Below are positions 27,181-37,301 of a DNA stretch of 64,000 nt, piece after piece. The stretch is from contig NZ_JAQIPB010000001.1 in the NCBI RefSeq assembly GCF_028023875.1, positions 744,001-808,000 on the forward strand, given 5' to 3'. Origin of the DNA: Xenophilus arseniciresistens. GTDB taxonomy: Bacteria > Pseudomonadota > Gammaproteobacteria > Burkholderiales > Burkholderiaceae_C. The notes under the pieces were generated by a model. It made no database searches. It saw only the letters and a program-made list of their open reading frames with translations, and was not told the origin of the DNA. The stretch's first letter is position 1. Each line of letters begins with the position of its first letter. A program made the translations under genes and the position numbers.

Positions 27181-28461
27181 ATGACCATCAATACCCAGCT
27201 CTTCGACCGTGCCCGTGCCGTCATTCCAGGCGGCGTCAATTCACCCGTGCGTGCCTTCAAGGCCGTGGGCGGCACCCCCCGCTTCATCAGCCGGGCCCAG
27301 GGCGCCTACATGTGGGACGCCGAGGGCGCGCGCTACATCGACTACATCGGCTCCTGGGGCCCCATGATCCTGGGCCACGGCCACCCGGCCGTGATCGAGG
27401 CCGTGCAGCGCGCCGTGACCGAGGGCCTGTCCTTCGGCGCACCGACCGAGCGCGAGATCGAGCTGGCCGAGGCGATCCTGGCGCTGATGCCTTCGATGGA
27501 GATGGTGCGCCTGGTCAGCTCGGGCACCGAAGCGGGCATGAGCGCCATCCGGCTGGCGCGCGGCGCCACGGGCCGCAAGCGCATCATCAAGTTCGAGGGC
27601 TGCTACCACGGCCATGCCGACGCGCTGCTGGTCAAGGCCGGCTCCGGGCTGGCCACCTTCGGCCAGAGCACCTCGGCCGGCGTGCCCGAGGAAGTGGTGC
27701 AGCACACGCTGGTGCTGGAATTCAACAACGTCGCGCAACTCGACGAGGCCTTCGCGCTGCACGGCGCCGACATCGCGGGCCTGATCATCGAGGCCATTGC
27801 CGGCAACATGAACTTCGTGCGCGCCACGCCCGAGTTCGCGCGGCGCTGCCGCGAGCTGTGCACGCAGCATGGCGCGCTGCTGATCGTCGATGAGGTGATG
27901 ACGGGCTTTCGCGTCGGCCTGGGCGGCGCGCAGGGCGTGCTGGGCATCAGGCCCGACATCACGGTGCTGGGCAAGGTGATCGGCGGCGGCATGCCGCTGG
28001 CGGCCTTCGGCGGCTCGCGCGCGATCATGGAACAGATGGCGCCCACCGGCCCGGTCTACCAGGCCGGCACGCTGTCGGGCAACCCGGTGGCCACGGCCTG
28101 CGGCCTGGCCACGCTCAAGGAGATCGCCAAGCCCGGCTTCTACGAAGCGCTGGGTGCCAAGACGCAGGCGCTGGTGCAGGGTCTGCAGGCCGCGGCCGAC
28201 GAGGCCGGCGTGCCCTTCTGCACCGAGCACGAGGGCGGCATGTTCGGCTTCTTCCTGCTGCCCGAGCTGCCGCGCAACTACGCGTCCGTGATGAAGAGCG
28301 AGAGCGCGAAGTTCAACGCCCTCTTCCACGGCCTGCTGGACCGCGGCGTCTACATCGCGCCCGCGCTGTACGAGGCCGGCTTCGTGAGCGCGGCCCATAC
28401 CGACGAGGACATCGCGGCCACGGTGGCGGCGGCGCGCGAGGTGTTCGCCAAGCTGCGCTGA
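27181..28461 (+). CDS. hemL: Glutamate-1-semialdehyde 2,1-aminomutase
   Basis: HemL makes 5-aminolevulinate in the C5 haem pathway. The 426-residue protein is a class III PLP aminotransferase with [34 protein letters not shown] and the PLP lysine in [11 protein letters not shown] (Lys265). The frame is open to 27094, but the ATG at 27181 ([26 protein letters not shown]) matches the family start. It follows thiD; the pairing occurs in related genomes. A leftward small ORF overlaps the last 112 bases on the opposite strand. Confidence 0.96.
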   Translation: MTINTQLFDRARAVIPGGVNSPVRAFKAVGGTPRFISRAQGAYMWDAEGARYIDYIGSWGPMILGHGHPAVIEAVQRAVTEGLSFGAPTEREIELAEAILALMPSMEMVRLVSSGTEAGMSAIRLARGATGRKRIIKFEGCYHGHADALLVKAGSGLATFGQSTSAGVPEEVVQHTLVLEFNNVAQLDEAFALHGADIAGLIIEAIAGNMNFVRATPEFARRCRELCTQHGALLIVDEVMTGFRVGLGGAQGVLGIRPDITVLGKVIGGGMPLAAFGGSRAIMEQMAPTGPVYQAGTLSGNPVATACGLATLKEIAKPGFYEALGAKTQALVQGLQAAADEAGVPFCTEHEGGMFGFFLLPELPRNYASVMKSESAKFNALFHGLLDRGVYIAPALYEAGFVSAAHTDEDIAATVAAAREVFAKLR

Positions 28462-28657
28462 AGCCCGGCGCCCTGCGTGCGGGCAGCCGCCGGCGCCGAA
28501 TCGGTCGATGCGTAATTGCGCATGATGAAGACCGAGGTCATGAGCAGGCCCACGACCAGCAGCGCCACGCACAAGGCCAGCGCCACGCCCACCCAGCGGG
28601 GGCGCGGCGTGTCGGCGTCGTCTTCGAAAGCCCCGGCCGGCTCGTCGTGCCCGGCTT

Positions 28658-28661
<4 letters not shown>
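28350..28661 (-). CDS. Possible small membrane protein downstream of purH, antisense to hemL end
   Basis: A 103-residue ORF starts with TTG at 28661, overlapping the purH stop as TTGA. The first 50 residues look real: an acidic head ([18 protein letters not shown]) and one transmembrane helix (about residues 23-47, [19 protein letters not shown]). The last 37 codons are antisense to the end of hemL and have poor composition (Ala/Ser-rich), so the natural protein may be longer than selected function requires, or the ORF may be chance. The start overlap with purH argues for translation by coupling. Confidence 0.45.
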
Positions 28662-30265
<1,604 letters not shown>

Positions 30266-30343
30266 GGTGTTTTGCAAAGAAAAGAGAGGAAGGGAAATGA
30301 GGGATGAGGCGCGCGGGGCGGGCCGTCTTCTTGCGGGCCTGGC

Positions 30344-30580
30344 CTATTTGATGAGCCGGTGCTCGACCAGTTTTTTTCGCAGGGTGTTGCGGTTCATGCC
30401 CAGCCATTGCGCCGCGCGCGACTGGTTGTTCTCGGCGCGGGCCATCACCACTTCGAGCAACGGTTTCTCCATCACGCGCACCATCATGTCGTACATGCCG
30501 TCGGGCTCGGTGCCGCGCAGGTCCTTGAAATAGCCCTCCAGGCTGCCGCGTACGCAGTCCTCGATCAGTTTCTTGCTCAT
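30344..30580 (-). CDS. fis: Fis-family DNA-binding protein
   Basis: The 78-residue protein is a Fis homologue. The C-terminal helix-turn-helix NQSRAAQWLGMNRNTLRKKL is nearly invariant in the family, while the N-terminal region is more divergent and somewhat shorter than the 98-residue E. coli Fis. Fis is a nucleoid protein and a regulator of rRNA genes. The dusB-fis order is the standard proteobacterial arrangement and supports the name. It lies 60 bases after dusB and before purH. Confidence 0.93.
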   Translation of the reverse strand: MSKKLIEDCVRGSLEGYFKDLRGTEPDGMYDMMVRVMEKPLLEVVMARAENNQSRAAQWLGMNRNTLRKKLVEHRLIK

Positions 30581-30640
30581 GGTCGATCTGTTGTTCTGGG
30601 TATGTGTGTTGTTCGGTGGAGGCTTTTTTCTTCTTGTGGC

Positions 30641-31708
30641 TCAAGCCATGGCGCAATGCGCGCCGGCTTCCTCCTGCGCGTCGGCATCGTCATCCACCGG
30701 CTGTTCGCTGGCAACGGGCATCAGGCTCATCTGCGCCGCCAGCGCGGCGAAGTAGCGGTCCACCGCCTGCCACTGTTCCTCGGCGTCCTCGATGCGGTTC
30801 ATGGCGCTGCGAAAGGCCTCGCCGCCGGGCAGGCTGCGCACATACCAGCCGATGTGCTTGCGCGCGCTTCGCACGCCGGTGAGTTCGCCATACAGCGCGT
30901 AGTGCTCGCGCAGATGGCCCAGCAGCGCCTGGCGCACCTCGCTCACGCGCGGCGGCGCGAGCAGCTCGCCGGTGGCCAGGAAATGGCCGATCTCGCGGAA
31001 GATCCACGGCCGGCCCTGAGCCGCGCGGCCGATCATCACGGCGTCTGCGCCGGTGGCGGCCAGCACCTCGCGTGCCTTGTGCGGGCTGGTCACGTCGCCA
31101 TTGGCCACCACGGGCACGCGCACGGCCGCCTTCACGGCGGCGATGGTGTCGTATTCGGCCTGGCCCTTGTAGCCCTGCTCGCGCGTGCGCCCGTGCACGG
31201 TGAGCATCTGGATGCCCGCGCGCTCGAAGTCGCGCGCCAGCTTCACGGCATTGCGGTGCTCGGTGCTCCAGCCGGTGCGCATCTTCAAGGTCACGGGTAC
31301 GCCATGCGGGGCCGCCGCAGCCACCACGGCCTGCGCGATCTCCAGCGCCAGCGGCTCGTCGCGCATCAGCGCCGAGCCGGCCCACTTGTTGCAGACCTTC
31401 TTGGCCGGGCAGCCCATGTTGATGTCGATGATCTGCGCGCCGCGGTCAATGTTGTATTGCGCGGCTTCGGCCATCATGGCCGCGTCGGTGCCGGCGATCT
31501 GCACCGCGATCGGGCCGGGCTCGCCCTCATGGTTGGCGCGGCGCGAGGTCTTGAGCGAATGCCAGAGGTCCTTGCGCGAAGTGACCATCTCGCTCACCGC
31601 ATAGCCCGCGCCCCAGGCACGGCACAGCATGCGGAAGGGCCGGTCCGTCACCCCTGCCATGGGCGCGACGAACAGCCGGTTCTCCAGCGCAATGGGGCCG
31701 ATCTGCAT
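30641..31708 (-). CDS. dusB: tRNA-dihydrouridine synthase B
   Basis: A 355-residue flavoenzyme that reduces uridine to dihydrouridine in tRNA D-loops. Family blocks include LFVAPMAGVTDRPFR, IDINMGCPAKKVCNK with the catalytic Cys, LTVHGRTREQGYKG, VVANGDVTSP and MIGRAAQGRPWIF. The C-terminal helical region holds HIGWYVRSLPGGEAFR. The Asp/Ala-rich tail (DDDADAQEEAGAH) is not conserved. It leads the dusB-fis-purH run. The start MQIGPIALENR at 31708 matches the family start. Confidence 0.96.
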   Translation of the reverse strand: MQIGPIALENRLFVAPMAGVTDRPFRMLCRAWGAGYAVSEMVTSRKDLWHSLKTSRRANHEGEPGPIAVQIAGTDAAMMAEAAQYNIDRGAQIIDINMGCPAKKVCNKWAGSALMRDEPLALEIAQAVVAAAAPHGVPVTLKMRTGWSTEHRNAVKLARDFERAGIQMLTVHGRTREQGYKGQAEYDTIAAVKAAVRVPVVANGDVTSPHKAREVLAATGADAVMIGRAAQGRPWIFREIGHFLATGELLAPPRVSEVRQALLGHLREHYALYGELTGVRSARKHIGWYVRSLPGGEAFRSAMNRIEDAEEQWQAVDRYFAALAAQMSLMPVASEQPVDDDADAQEEAGAHCAMA

Positions 31709-31925
31709 GATGGGGGGAGGAAGGCAAAAACGAGCAGCCGCAGGCTGCTGAAAAATGAGGCAGCGATTGTAGCCAGCCGGGATTTCAGCGACTGAAACGC
31801 GCCGCGCTCACTGGTATCGAGCTGAAAGCGCCCGACGGCACGCGCGCGATGCCCCGGCCTGCATGTGCGCGGCCTGTGCGACGACAGGGCGTGCACATGC
31901 GCCTTCCTATACTCGGCGGCCACCC

Positions 31926-32396
31926 ATGCAAGCCTGGTTCGATTCCCTTCTGGCGCTGCTCGCTCTGCCCGAGTACGGCCTGTCCACCCTTTTCTTCGTG
32001 GCCTTCGTCTCGGCCACGCTGCTGCCGCTGGGCTCCGAGCCCGCGCTGTTCGGCCTGCTCAAGCTCAACCCCGAACTGTTCTGGCCCGCCGTCGCGGTGG
32101 CCACTGCGGGCAACACGCTGGGCGGTGCCGTGAGCTGGTGGATGGGCTACGGCGCACACAAGGTGGCCGACAAGTACAGCAAGTCCTCGCACCACCTGCG
32201 CGCATTGGCCTGGCTGGAGAAGCTGGGCCCCCGGGCCTGCCTGCTGAGCTGGCTGCCCGTGGTGGGCGACCCGCTGTGCGCCGTGGCCGGCTGGCTGCGC
32301 ATGCCCTTCTGGCCCTGCGTGCTGTACATGGCCATCGGCAAGTTCGCGCGCTATTTCTGCATGACAGTCGCGCTGCTCTACATCTGGCCCCATTGA
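31926..32396 (+). CDS. yqaA: YqaA-family DedA-like membrane protein
   Basis: A 156-residue inner membrane protein with four or five hydrophobic segments. FVSATLLPLGSEPALFGLL, AGNTLGGAVSWWMGY and LLSWLPVVGDPLCAVAGWLRM are signatures of the YqaA branch of the SNARE-associated/DedA (VTT) superfamily, which includes lipid scramblase and transporter-like proteins. Substrate unknown. The ATG at 31926 is preferred over an upstream in-frame start at 31863, because the extra residues are Cys/Arg-rich and not conserved-looking. Its stop overlaps the trmL start as TGATG. Confidence 0.88.
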   Translation: MQAWFDSLLALLALPEYGLSTLFFVAFVSATLLPLGSEPALFGLLKLNPELFWPAVAVATAGNTLGGAVSWWMGYGAHKVADKYSKSSHHLRALAWLEKLGPRACLLSWLPVVGDPLCAVAGWLRMPFWPCVLYMAIGKFARYFCMTVALLYIWPH

Positions 32397-32875
32397 TGTT
32401 CAACATCGTCCTCGTCGAACCCGAGATCCCGCCCAACACCGGCAACGTGATCCGGCTGGCCGCCAACACGGGCTGCGCGCTGCACCTGATCGAGCCGCTG
32501 GGCTTTTCGATGGACGACCGGCTGCTGCGCCGCGCCGGGCTGGACTACCACGAGTACGCGCCGGTGCAGCGCCATGCCGACTGGGCGGCCTTCCTCGCGC
32601 GCTGCGAGCCGGATCGCACCCGCCTGTTCGGCCTGAGCACGCGCGGCACGGGCAGCGTGCACGGCACGGCCTTCAGGCCCGGCGACTGGCTGGTCTTCGG
32701 CTGCGAAACGCGCGGCCTGGCACCCGAGCTGCGCGCGCAGTTCGCGCCCGAACAACTGCTTCGCCTGCCCATGCGCGAGGGCCAGCGCAGCCTGAACCTG
32801 TCGAACGCCGTTGCCGTGACCGTGTTCGAGGCCTGGCGGCAGAACGGCTTCGCGTCGGCGCAGGCTCAGGCGTAG
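32396..32875 (+). CDS. trmL: tRNA (cytidine/uridine-34 2'-O)-methyltransferase
   Basis: A 159-residue SPOUT methyltransferase. The N-terminal VEPEIPPNTGNVIRLAANTG and the C-terminal LPMREGQRSLNLSNAVAVTVFE form the trefoil-knot SAM site typical of TrmL, which methylates the wobble base of two leucine tRNAs. The ATG at 32396 overlaps the yqaA stop (TGATG), so translation is probably coupled. It ends 10 bases inside the convergent MaoC gene. Confidence 0.94.
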   Translation: MFNIVLVEPEIPPNTGNVIRLAANTGCALHLIEPLGFSMDDRLLRRAGLDYHEYAPVQRHADWAAFLARCEPDRTRLFGLSTRGTGSVHGTAFRPGDWLVFGCETRGLAPELRAQFAPEQLLRLPMREGQRSLNLSNAVAVTVFEAWRQNGFASAQAQA

Positions 32876-33327
32876 GCGCGCGAAACCGACTCGGCCACGC
32901 AGGCCGGCTTGCTGGCGCCTTCCAGCTCCACCGTCACTTCCCAGGTCTGCTGGCGGCCGCCGCCGTCGATGGCTTCGCTGGACAGCAGCTTGATGTGCGC
33001 GCGCAGCCGGCTGCCCACCGGCACGGGCGACATGAAGCGCACGCGGTTGAGGCCGTAGTTCACGCCCATGCGCACGTTCTCGATCTTGATCGCGCTTTCG
33101 AAGAAGGTGGGCAGCAGCGACAGCGTGAGAAAACCGTGCGCGATGGGCGCGCCGAAAGGCCCGGCCTTGGCGCGCTCCACGTCGATGTGGATCCACTGGT
33201 GATCACCGGTCGCCTCGGCGAACTGGTTGACCTGCGGCTGGGTGATCTGCACCCAGTCGCTGGTGGCCACGCTCTGACCGACGCAGGCGGCCAGGTCCTC
33301 AAGGGTCTGGAAGGTTCGGATGCTCAT
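32866..33327 (-). CDS. MaoC-family (R)-specific enoyl-CoA hydratase-like protein
   Basis: The 153-residue protein has a hot-dog fold with the hydratase 2 motif: FAEATGDHQWIHIDVERA with catalytic Asp and His, then FGAPIAHGFLTLSLLP. It likely hydrates enoyl-CoA in fatty acid degradation or polyhydroxyalkanoate precursor supply; the exact substrate is not readable. Start chosen at MSIRTFQT (33327); a start three codons earlier is equally open. It is tail-to-tail with trmL, overlapping by 10 bases. Confidence 0.88.
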   Translation of the reverse strand: MSIRTFQTLEDLAACVGQSVATSDWVQITQPQVNQFAEATGDHQWIHIDVERAKAGPFGAPIAHGFLTLSLLPTFFESAIKIENVRMGVNYGLNRVRFMSPVPVGSRLRAHIKLLSSEAIDGGGRQQTWEVTVELEGASKPACVAESVSRAYA

Positions 33328-33384
33328 GCGCGGCATTCTGCGGGCGCACCGGCGCCGCCCTTGTTGCTGCCGCGACAGCCGCTC

Positions 33385-34056
33385 TCAGGGATTACCTGAA
33401 GGGGGTTGGGGCTGCTGCGGCAATACGCGGCCGCCGTCCAGCCACTGGGTCAGCGCGTCCCACTGCGCCAGATCGCGCTGCACGCGCCACGGTGCCACAT
33501 CGAAGACCGTGAGGCCGCGCGCGGCCAGTTGCACATAGTTCTGCGTGTCGCGCAGCTCGGCCACCACGGGCACGTCGAGCTGCGACACGAACTCGCGCAA
33601 CTGCTCGGCAGCCAGGGTGCGCGTGCCCACGCGCATGCCCACCAGCGCCACGCGCTTGCCGGCCTTGCCGCCTTCGGTGCGTTCGCGCAGCTTCTGCACG
33701 AAGTCGCTGGTGGCGTAGATGTCGAACAGGCTGGGCTGCAGCGGCACCAGCACGACGTCGGCCAGCGCCAGCACCTGCCTGAGGCGCTTGCCGTGCAGGC
33801 CCGCCGGCGAATCGAGCACCGCATGCGTGGTGCCCCTGGGCGGGCGCAGCAGGCCCTCCTCGCTCTCCGCCTCCCAGCCCTGGATCGGCGCGAGCTGCGG
33901 CGGGCGCAGCCCCAGCCACAGGCGCGAGGACTGCTGGCGGTCCACGTCGCCCAGCATCACGGAATGCCCCCGCGTGGCGAAGTAGCCGGCGACGTTGGTG
34001 GCCAGCGTGGACTTGCCCACGCCGCCCTTGGGATTGGCGATCAGAACAACAGGCAT
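33385..34056 (-). CDS. Orphan ParA/MinD-type ATPase
   Basis: A 223-residue deviant Walker ATPase with ANPKGGVGKST at residues 7-17 including the signature lysine, DVDRQQSSRLWL, AVLDSPAGLHGKRL and LVPLQPSLFDIYAT. Such proteins position plasmids, chromosomes or large complexes. No parB, centromere-like repeats or chemotaxis cluster is adjacent, so the cargo is unknown. Start at 34056 (MPVVLIANPKGG) fits the family; the longer frame to 34074 has no support. The C-terminus is a short Pro/Gln tail. Confidence 0.88.
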   Translation of the reverse strand: MPVVLIANPKGGVGKSTLATNVAGYFATRGHSVMLGDVDRQQSSRLWLGLRPPQLAPIQGWEAESEEGLLRPPRGTTHAVLDSPAGLHGKRLRQVLALADVVLVPLQPSLFDIYATSDFVQKLRERTEGGKAGKRVALVGMRVGTRTLAAEQLREFVSQLDVPVVAELRDTQNYVQLAARGLTVFDVAPWRVQRDLAQWDALTQWLDGGRVLPQQPQPPSGNP

Positions 34057-34270
34057 GGAGGCGGATTCCTGCAAGACGGAGCCACCATCCTAAATGCAGC
34101 CGATGACCCGGTTGCGCGCAGCCGGGCCTGTCTGAAACAGGCGCGGTGGACGCGGCTGCGCCGCTGTGCCAGTCTTCGCCCTGCGCCGGGCACGGCCCCG
34201 GGGCCGCGAGCGCGGCTTTCGCGCTTGCCCTGCCGTTCCACCTTCGTGCCCTCTTCCCCAAGGAGCCCCC

Positions 34271-34696
34271 ATGTCCCCCATCAATGCCTACCTGACCTTC
34301 GACGGCAACGCAGCACAGGCCATGCGCTTTTACGAGCAGGTGCTGCGCGGCAAGCTGGAAATGATGATGACCATGGGCGAGATGCCCGACGGCGAAGGCC
34401 AGAAGATGCCGCCCGAGGCGCAGCAGCGCATCATGCATGCGGCGCTGAGCCTGGGCGGCGGCATGCTGATGGCTTCCGATTCCATGCCGGGCCAGCCCTA
34501 CGAAGGCATGAAGGGCTTCGGCGTGGCCCTGAGCCTGCCCAGCGTGGACGAAGCCAGGCGCGTGTTCGACGCCTTTGCCGAAGGCGGCAACGTGCAGATG
34601 CTGCTGGAGCCCACCTTCTGGGCCGAGATCTTCGGCATGGTGGTGGACCGCTTCGGCACGCCCTGGCTGATCAACGGCCCCGGCAAGAGCTTCTGA
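34271..34696 (+). CDS. VOC superfamily protein, PhnB-like
   Basis: The 141-residue protein is a glyoxalase/bleomycin-resistance fold of the PhnB/3-demethylubiquinone-methyltransferase-like type: INAYLTFDGNAAQAMRFYEQVL at the start and WAEIFGMVVDRFGTPWLING at the end. Proteins of this group are often annotated as PhnB, but a link to phosphonate use is not established. AAGGAG lies 7 bases before the ATG at 34271. It is convergent with an SDR gene. Enzymatic role unknown. Confidence 0.85.
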   Translation: MSPINAYLTFDGNAAQAMRFYEQVLRGKLEMMMTMGEMPDGEGQKMPPEAQQRIMHAALSLGGGMLMASDSMPGQPYEGMKGFGVALSLPSVDEARRVFDAFAEGGNVQMLLEPTFWAEIFGMVVDRFGTPWLINGPGKSF

Positions 34697-34712
34697 CCCG
34701 CACAGACCCTGG

Positions 34713-35468
34713 TCAGGGCTGGCGCACGTCCGCCACGGGCTGCGCGCCGAAGTCCGGCCTGTCCAGCCAGGCCAGCACCTTGGCGGCGGCCGTCTCGGGG
34801 CTGTCCAGCAGCCCGTCCTGCTTGAGCTTCTCGAAACGGCCGCGGTCGGGGAAGAGTTGCGCATCGGCGCCGCGCAAGGCGATCTGCATGTCGGTGTCGA
34901 TCACGCCGGGCGCCAGCGAGACGATGCGCGCGCCGTCCTGCGCCGACTCCTCCAGCGCCACCGCGCGCGAGAAATGGTCCATGCCCGCCTTCGAGGCGCA
35001 GTAGGGCGCCTGGCTGCCCATGGCATTGCGGCCCAGGCCCGAGGAGATGTTGAGCACGCGGCGCGGCGCGGCCCAGCCGCGCGTGGCGCGCAGGAAGGCC
35101 GAACTCAGCAGCAGCGGCGCCTCCAGGCCCACGCGCAGCGCCTGCGAGAGCTCGGCCAGATCGGCCTGCGCCAGCGGCGCCGGGCGGCCCACGGTGCCGG
35201 CGTTGTTGATCAGCGTGGCGCTCTGGAAGGCTTGCGCATGCAGGGAGCCCAGCCAGTCGTTCACGCGCTGCGCTGCGCCCAGCGGCTCCGCCAGGTCGAC
35301 CTGCCACTGCAGCAGCAGGCTGCCCGCATCGGCCGCCACTTCCTCCAGCCCAGCGTCCACGCCGCGCGAGAGGGTCAGCAGCGTCACCTCGCCACGCTGC
35401 AGCAGTTGGCGGGCGATGGCGCGGCCCATGCCGCGCGAGGCGCCCGTGAGGATGAAAAGATCGGACAT
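34713..35468 (-). CDS. SDR-family oxidoreductase (sepiapterin reductase-like)
   Basis: A 251-residue SDR with LTGASRGMGRAIARQL at residues 8-23, LINNAGTVG at about 86-94, and the catalytic Ser and YCASKAGMDHF. The overall pattern, including ALEESAQDGARIVSLAPGVIDTDMQ, resembles sepiapterin-reductase-like SDRs that use NADPH. AAGGAG sits 6 bases before the ATG. It lies 30 bases downstream of the TauE/SafE permease gene on the same strand and may be co-transcribed. Substrate unknown. Confidence 0.88.
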   Translation of the reverse strand: MSDLFILTGASRGMGRAIARQLLQRGEVTLLTLSRGVDAGLEEVAADAGSLLLQWQVDLAEPLGAAQRVNDWLGSLHAQAFQSATLINNAGTVGRPAPLAQADLAELSQALRVGLEAPLLLSSAFLRATRGWAAPRRVLNISSGLGRNAMGSQAPYCASKAGMDHFSRAVALEESAQDGARIVSLAPGVIDTDMQIALRGADAQLFPDRGRFEKLKQDGLLDSPETAAAKVLAWLDRPDFGAQPVADVRQP

Positions 35469-35498
35469 CGAAGGCTCCTTGAAAGACGAGGAAGGGGA

Positions 35499-36272
35499 TC
35501 AGGCCAGAAAGCCGTCCCACACCAGCTTGAGGCCGGTCAGCAGCATGCCTGTGTACAGCACGCGATAAAACCACAGCGCGCTGATGCGCCGCGCCACGCG
35601 CACGCCCACCCACACGCCCAGCGGCGCCAGCGGCATCAGCAGCAGCGAGGTGGCCAGGTTGCGCCAGTCCAGCAGGCCCAGCCAGGCATAGGGGATCCAC
35701 TTGCTCAGGTTCACCGCGAAGAACAGGTAGGCCACCGTGGCCGTGAACACGATGGGCGACAGGCGCAAAGGCACCAGATAGGCATTCAGGGGCGGCCCGC
35801 CCGCATGCGAGATGAAGCTCGTGAAGCCGGCCGTCACGGTGAGCAGCGCCCCGCTCACGCGAGAAGGCGGCGGGCTGTCCGCGCGCGGCGGGAACAGCAG
35901 CCGCTGCGCCAAAAAGAGCAGCGTGAACACGCCCACGACGCCGGCCACCGTGGAGGGCGAGAGCGCGCGGAACAGCAGCGCGCCCACCACCGTGCCCAGC
36001 AGCGCCCAGGGCAGCAGGAAGCGCAGCAGCTTCCAGTCCACGTCGCGCCGGAAGGCCGCGATGCCCAGCAGGTCCATGACCAGCAGCAGCGGCATCATGA
36101 TGGCCGCCGCCTGCGGCACCGTGCAGGCCAGCGCCATCAGCGGCACGGCCAGTGAGCCGAAGCCGGCGCCGAAGCCGCTCTTGCTGACCCCCATGAGGAA
36201 CACGGCGGGCGCCGCCACGGCGTAGAAGAAGGGGTCTGTGATGAGGGGAAGGCCGAAGAGCAAGGCAGGCAC
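35499..36272 (-). CDS. TauE/SafE-family (TSUP) anion permease
   Basis: An integral membrane protein with about eight hydrophobic segments and the family blocks GVSKSGFGAGFGSLAVPLMAL and TSFISHAGGPPLNAYLVPLRL, which form two homologous halves. TSUP proteins export sulfite, sulfoacetate or related organosulfur anions; the substrate here is not known. The start is uncertain. The GTG at 36272 gives 257 residues, close to the family norm, while the frame is open to 36434 with Arg-rich, non-conserved sequence. Confidence 0.85.
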   Translation of the reverse strand: MPALLFGLPLITDPFFYAVAAPAVFLMGVSKSGFGAGFGSLAVPLMALACTVPQAAAIMMPLLLVMDLLGIAAFRRDVDWKLLRFLLPWALLGTVVGALLFRALSPSTVAGVVGVFTLLFLAQRLLFPPRADSPPPSRVSGALLTVTAGFTSFISHAGGPPLNAYLVPLRLSPIVFTATVAYLFFAVNLSKWIPYAWLGLLDWRNLATSLLLMPLAPLGVWVGVRVARRISALWFYRVLYTGMLLTGLKLVWDGFLA

Positions 36273-36486
36273 TCGGGCGCCGCAGCGCGAGGAAAGAAAA
36301 GGCACGGCAGGCGCCGGAGACCGGCCGCATTGTGGCCGCACGCGCGCGACCTTGCCGAAGCTGTGCGTAAACGCACTTCCAGGCCCGCGCGCGCTGGCCA
36401 CACTGCAGGGCATCGGCAGGCGCCGCCACAGCACATCGCCACCGGACGCCGCCGTTCATCCACCCCCTGCAACCAAGGAGTTCCTC

Positions 36487-36855
36487 ATGCGCTTCGTCAA
36501 CAAGACCCTCGCCGCCGCAACCCTGTCCCTGCTGGCCGCCGCCGTCCATGCCGAGCCCTACCAGGGCGTGCTCGACTTCCAGGGCCAGCTCAGCCGCGCC
36601 GAAGTGCAGGCCCAGGCCGTGGCCCAGGCCCACGCCCCCAACCAGAACATCAACGCTTCGTCGATCGCGCTGGGCCCGCTGCCCCAGTCGCGCGACCGCG
36701 CCAGCGTGCGCGCCGAAGCCGTGGCCGCGGCCCACGACCCGCGCCAGAACCTGAACCGCAGCGCCTTTGCCGACAGTCAGGTGCCCGCCACCTACCTGGC
36801 CAGCCCCGCCCCCGCAGCCCTGGCCGGCACGCCCGCCGCGCAGAGCGCCCAATGA
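36487..36855 (+). CDS. Small secreted protein with two imperfect repeats (DUF4148-like)
   Basis: A 122-residue protein with a Sec signal peptide (MRFVNKTLAAATLSLLAAAVHA, cleavage probably before EPYQG). The mature part contains two related units: SRAEVQAQAVAQAHAPNQNINASS and RASVRAEAVAAAHDPRQNLNRSAF. This xR-x-V-xAEAV pattern resembles DUF4148 proteins, which are periplasmic and of unknown role. AAGGAG lies before the ATG. Its stop overlaps the doxX-like start (ATGA), so the two are likely translated together. Confidence 0.75.
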   Translation: MRFVNKTLAAATLSLLAAAVHAEPYQGVLDFQGQLSRAEVQAQAVAQAHAPNQNINASSIALGPLPQSRDRASVRAEAVAAAHDPRQNLNRSAFADSQVPATYLASPAPAALAGTPAAQSAQ

Positions 36856-37301
36856 ACGGCGCGGCTTCTTCTTCCGCTTCCGCCCTGCCGCCGGCACGCC
36901 GCAACCACGACGACGCCGGCAAGCTTCTGCTGCGCCTGAGCCTGGGCCTGCTGATGCTGCTGCACGGCCTGTTCAAGATCGGCACCGGCCCCGGCTTCGT
37001 GGTCGGCCTGCTCGAAGGCCTGGGCCTGCCGGGCGTGCTGGCCTATGGCGTGTACGTCGGCGAGATCGTCGCACCGGTGCTGCTGATCATCGGCCTGTGG
37101 ACCCGCCCCGCAGCCCTGGTGGTGGCCATCAACATGGTGGTGGCGATCGTGCTGGTGCACACCGGCCATTTCTTCGCGCTGACCAAGCAGGGCGGCTGGG
37201 CCCTGGAACTGCAGGGCCTGTTCCTCTTCGGCGCGCTGGCCGTGGCCCTGCTGGGCGCGGGCCGCTACAGCGTGGGCGGCAGCCAGGGCCGGTTCAACTG
37301 A
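36852..37301 (+). CDS. DoxX-family membrane protein
   Basis: The 149-residue protein has four predicted transmembrane helices. LLLRLSLGLLMLLHGLFKI, YVGEIVAPVLLIIGLWTRPAAL and FFALTKQGGWALELQGLFLFGAL are typical of DoxX/DoxD-like proteins. Members occur in oxidoreductase and stress contexts; the activity of this branch is not known. It starts inside the stop of the upstream secreted protein (ATGA) and ends 8 bases inside the convergent Crp/Fnr gene. Confidence 0.87.
   Translation: MNGAASSSASALPPARRNHDDAGKLLLRLSLGLLMLLHGLFKIGTGPGFVVGLLEGLGLPGVLAYGVYVGEIVAPVLLIIGLWTRPAALVVAINMVVAIVLVHTGHFFALTKQGGWALELQGLFLFGALAVALLGAGRYSVGGSQGRFN

Noticed and set aside
34498-36897. Minus-strand open frame of 799 codons
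   Set aside because: Crosses several genes in the wrong frame; the SDR and TauE/SafE genes explain this strand.
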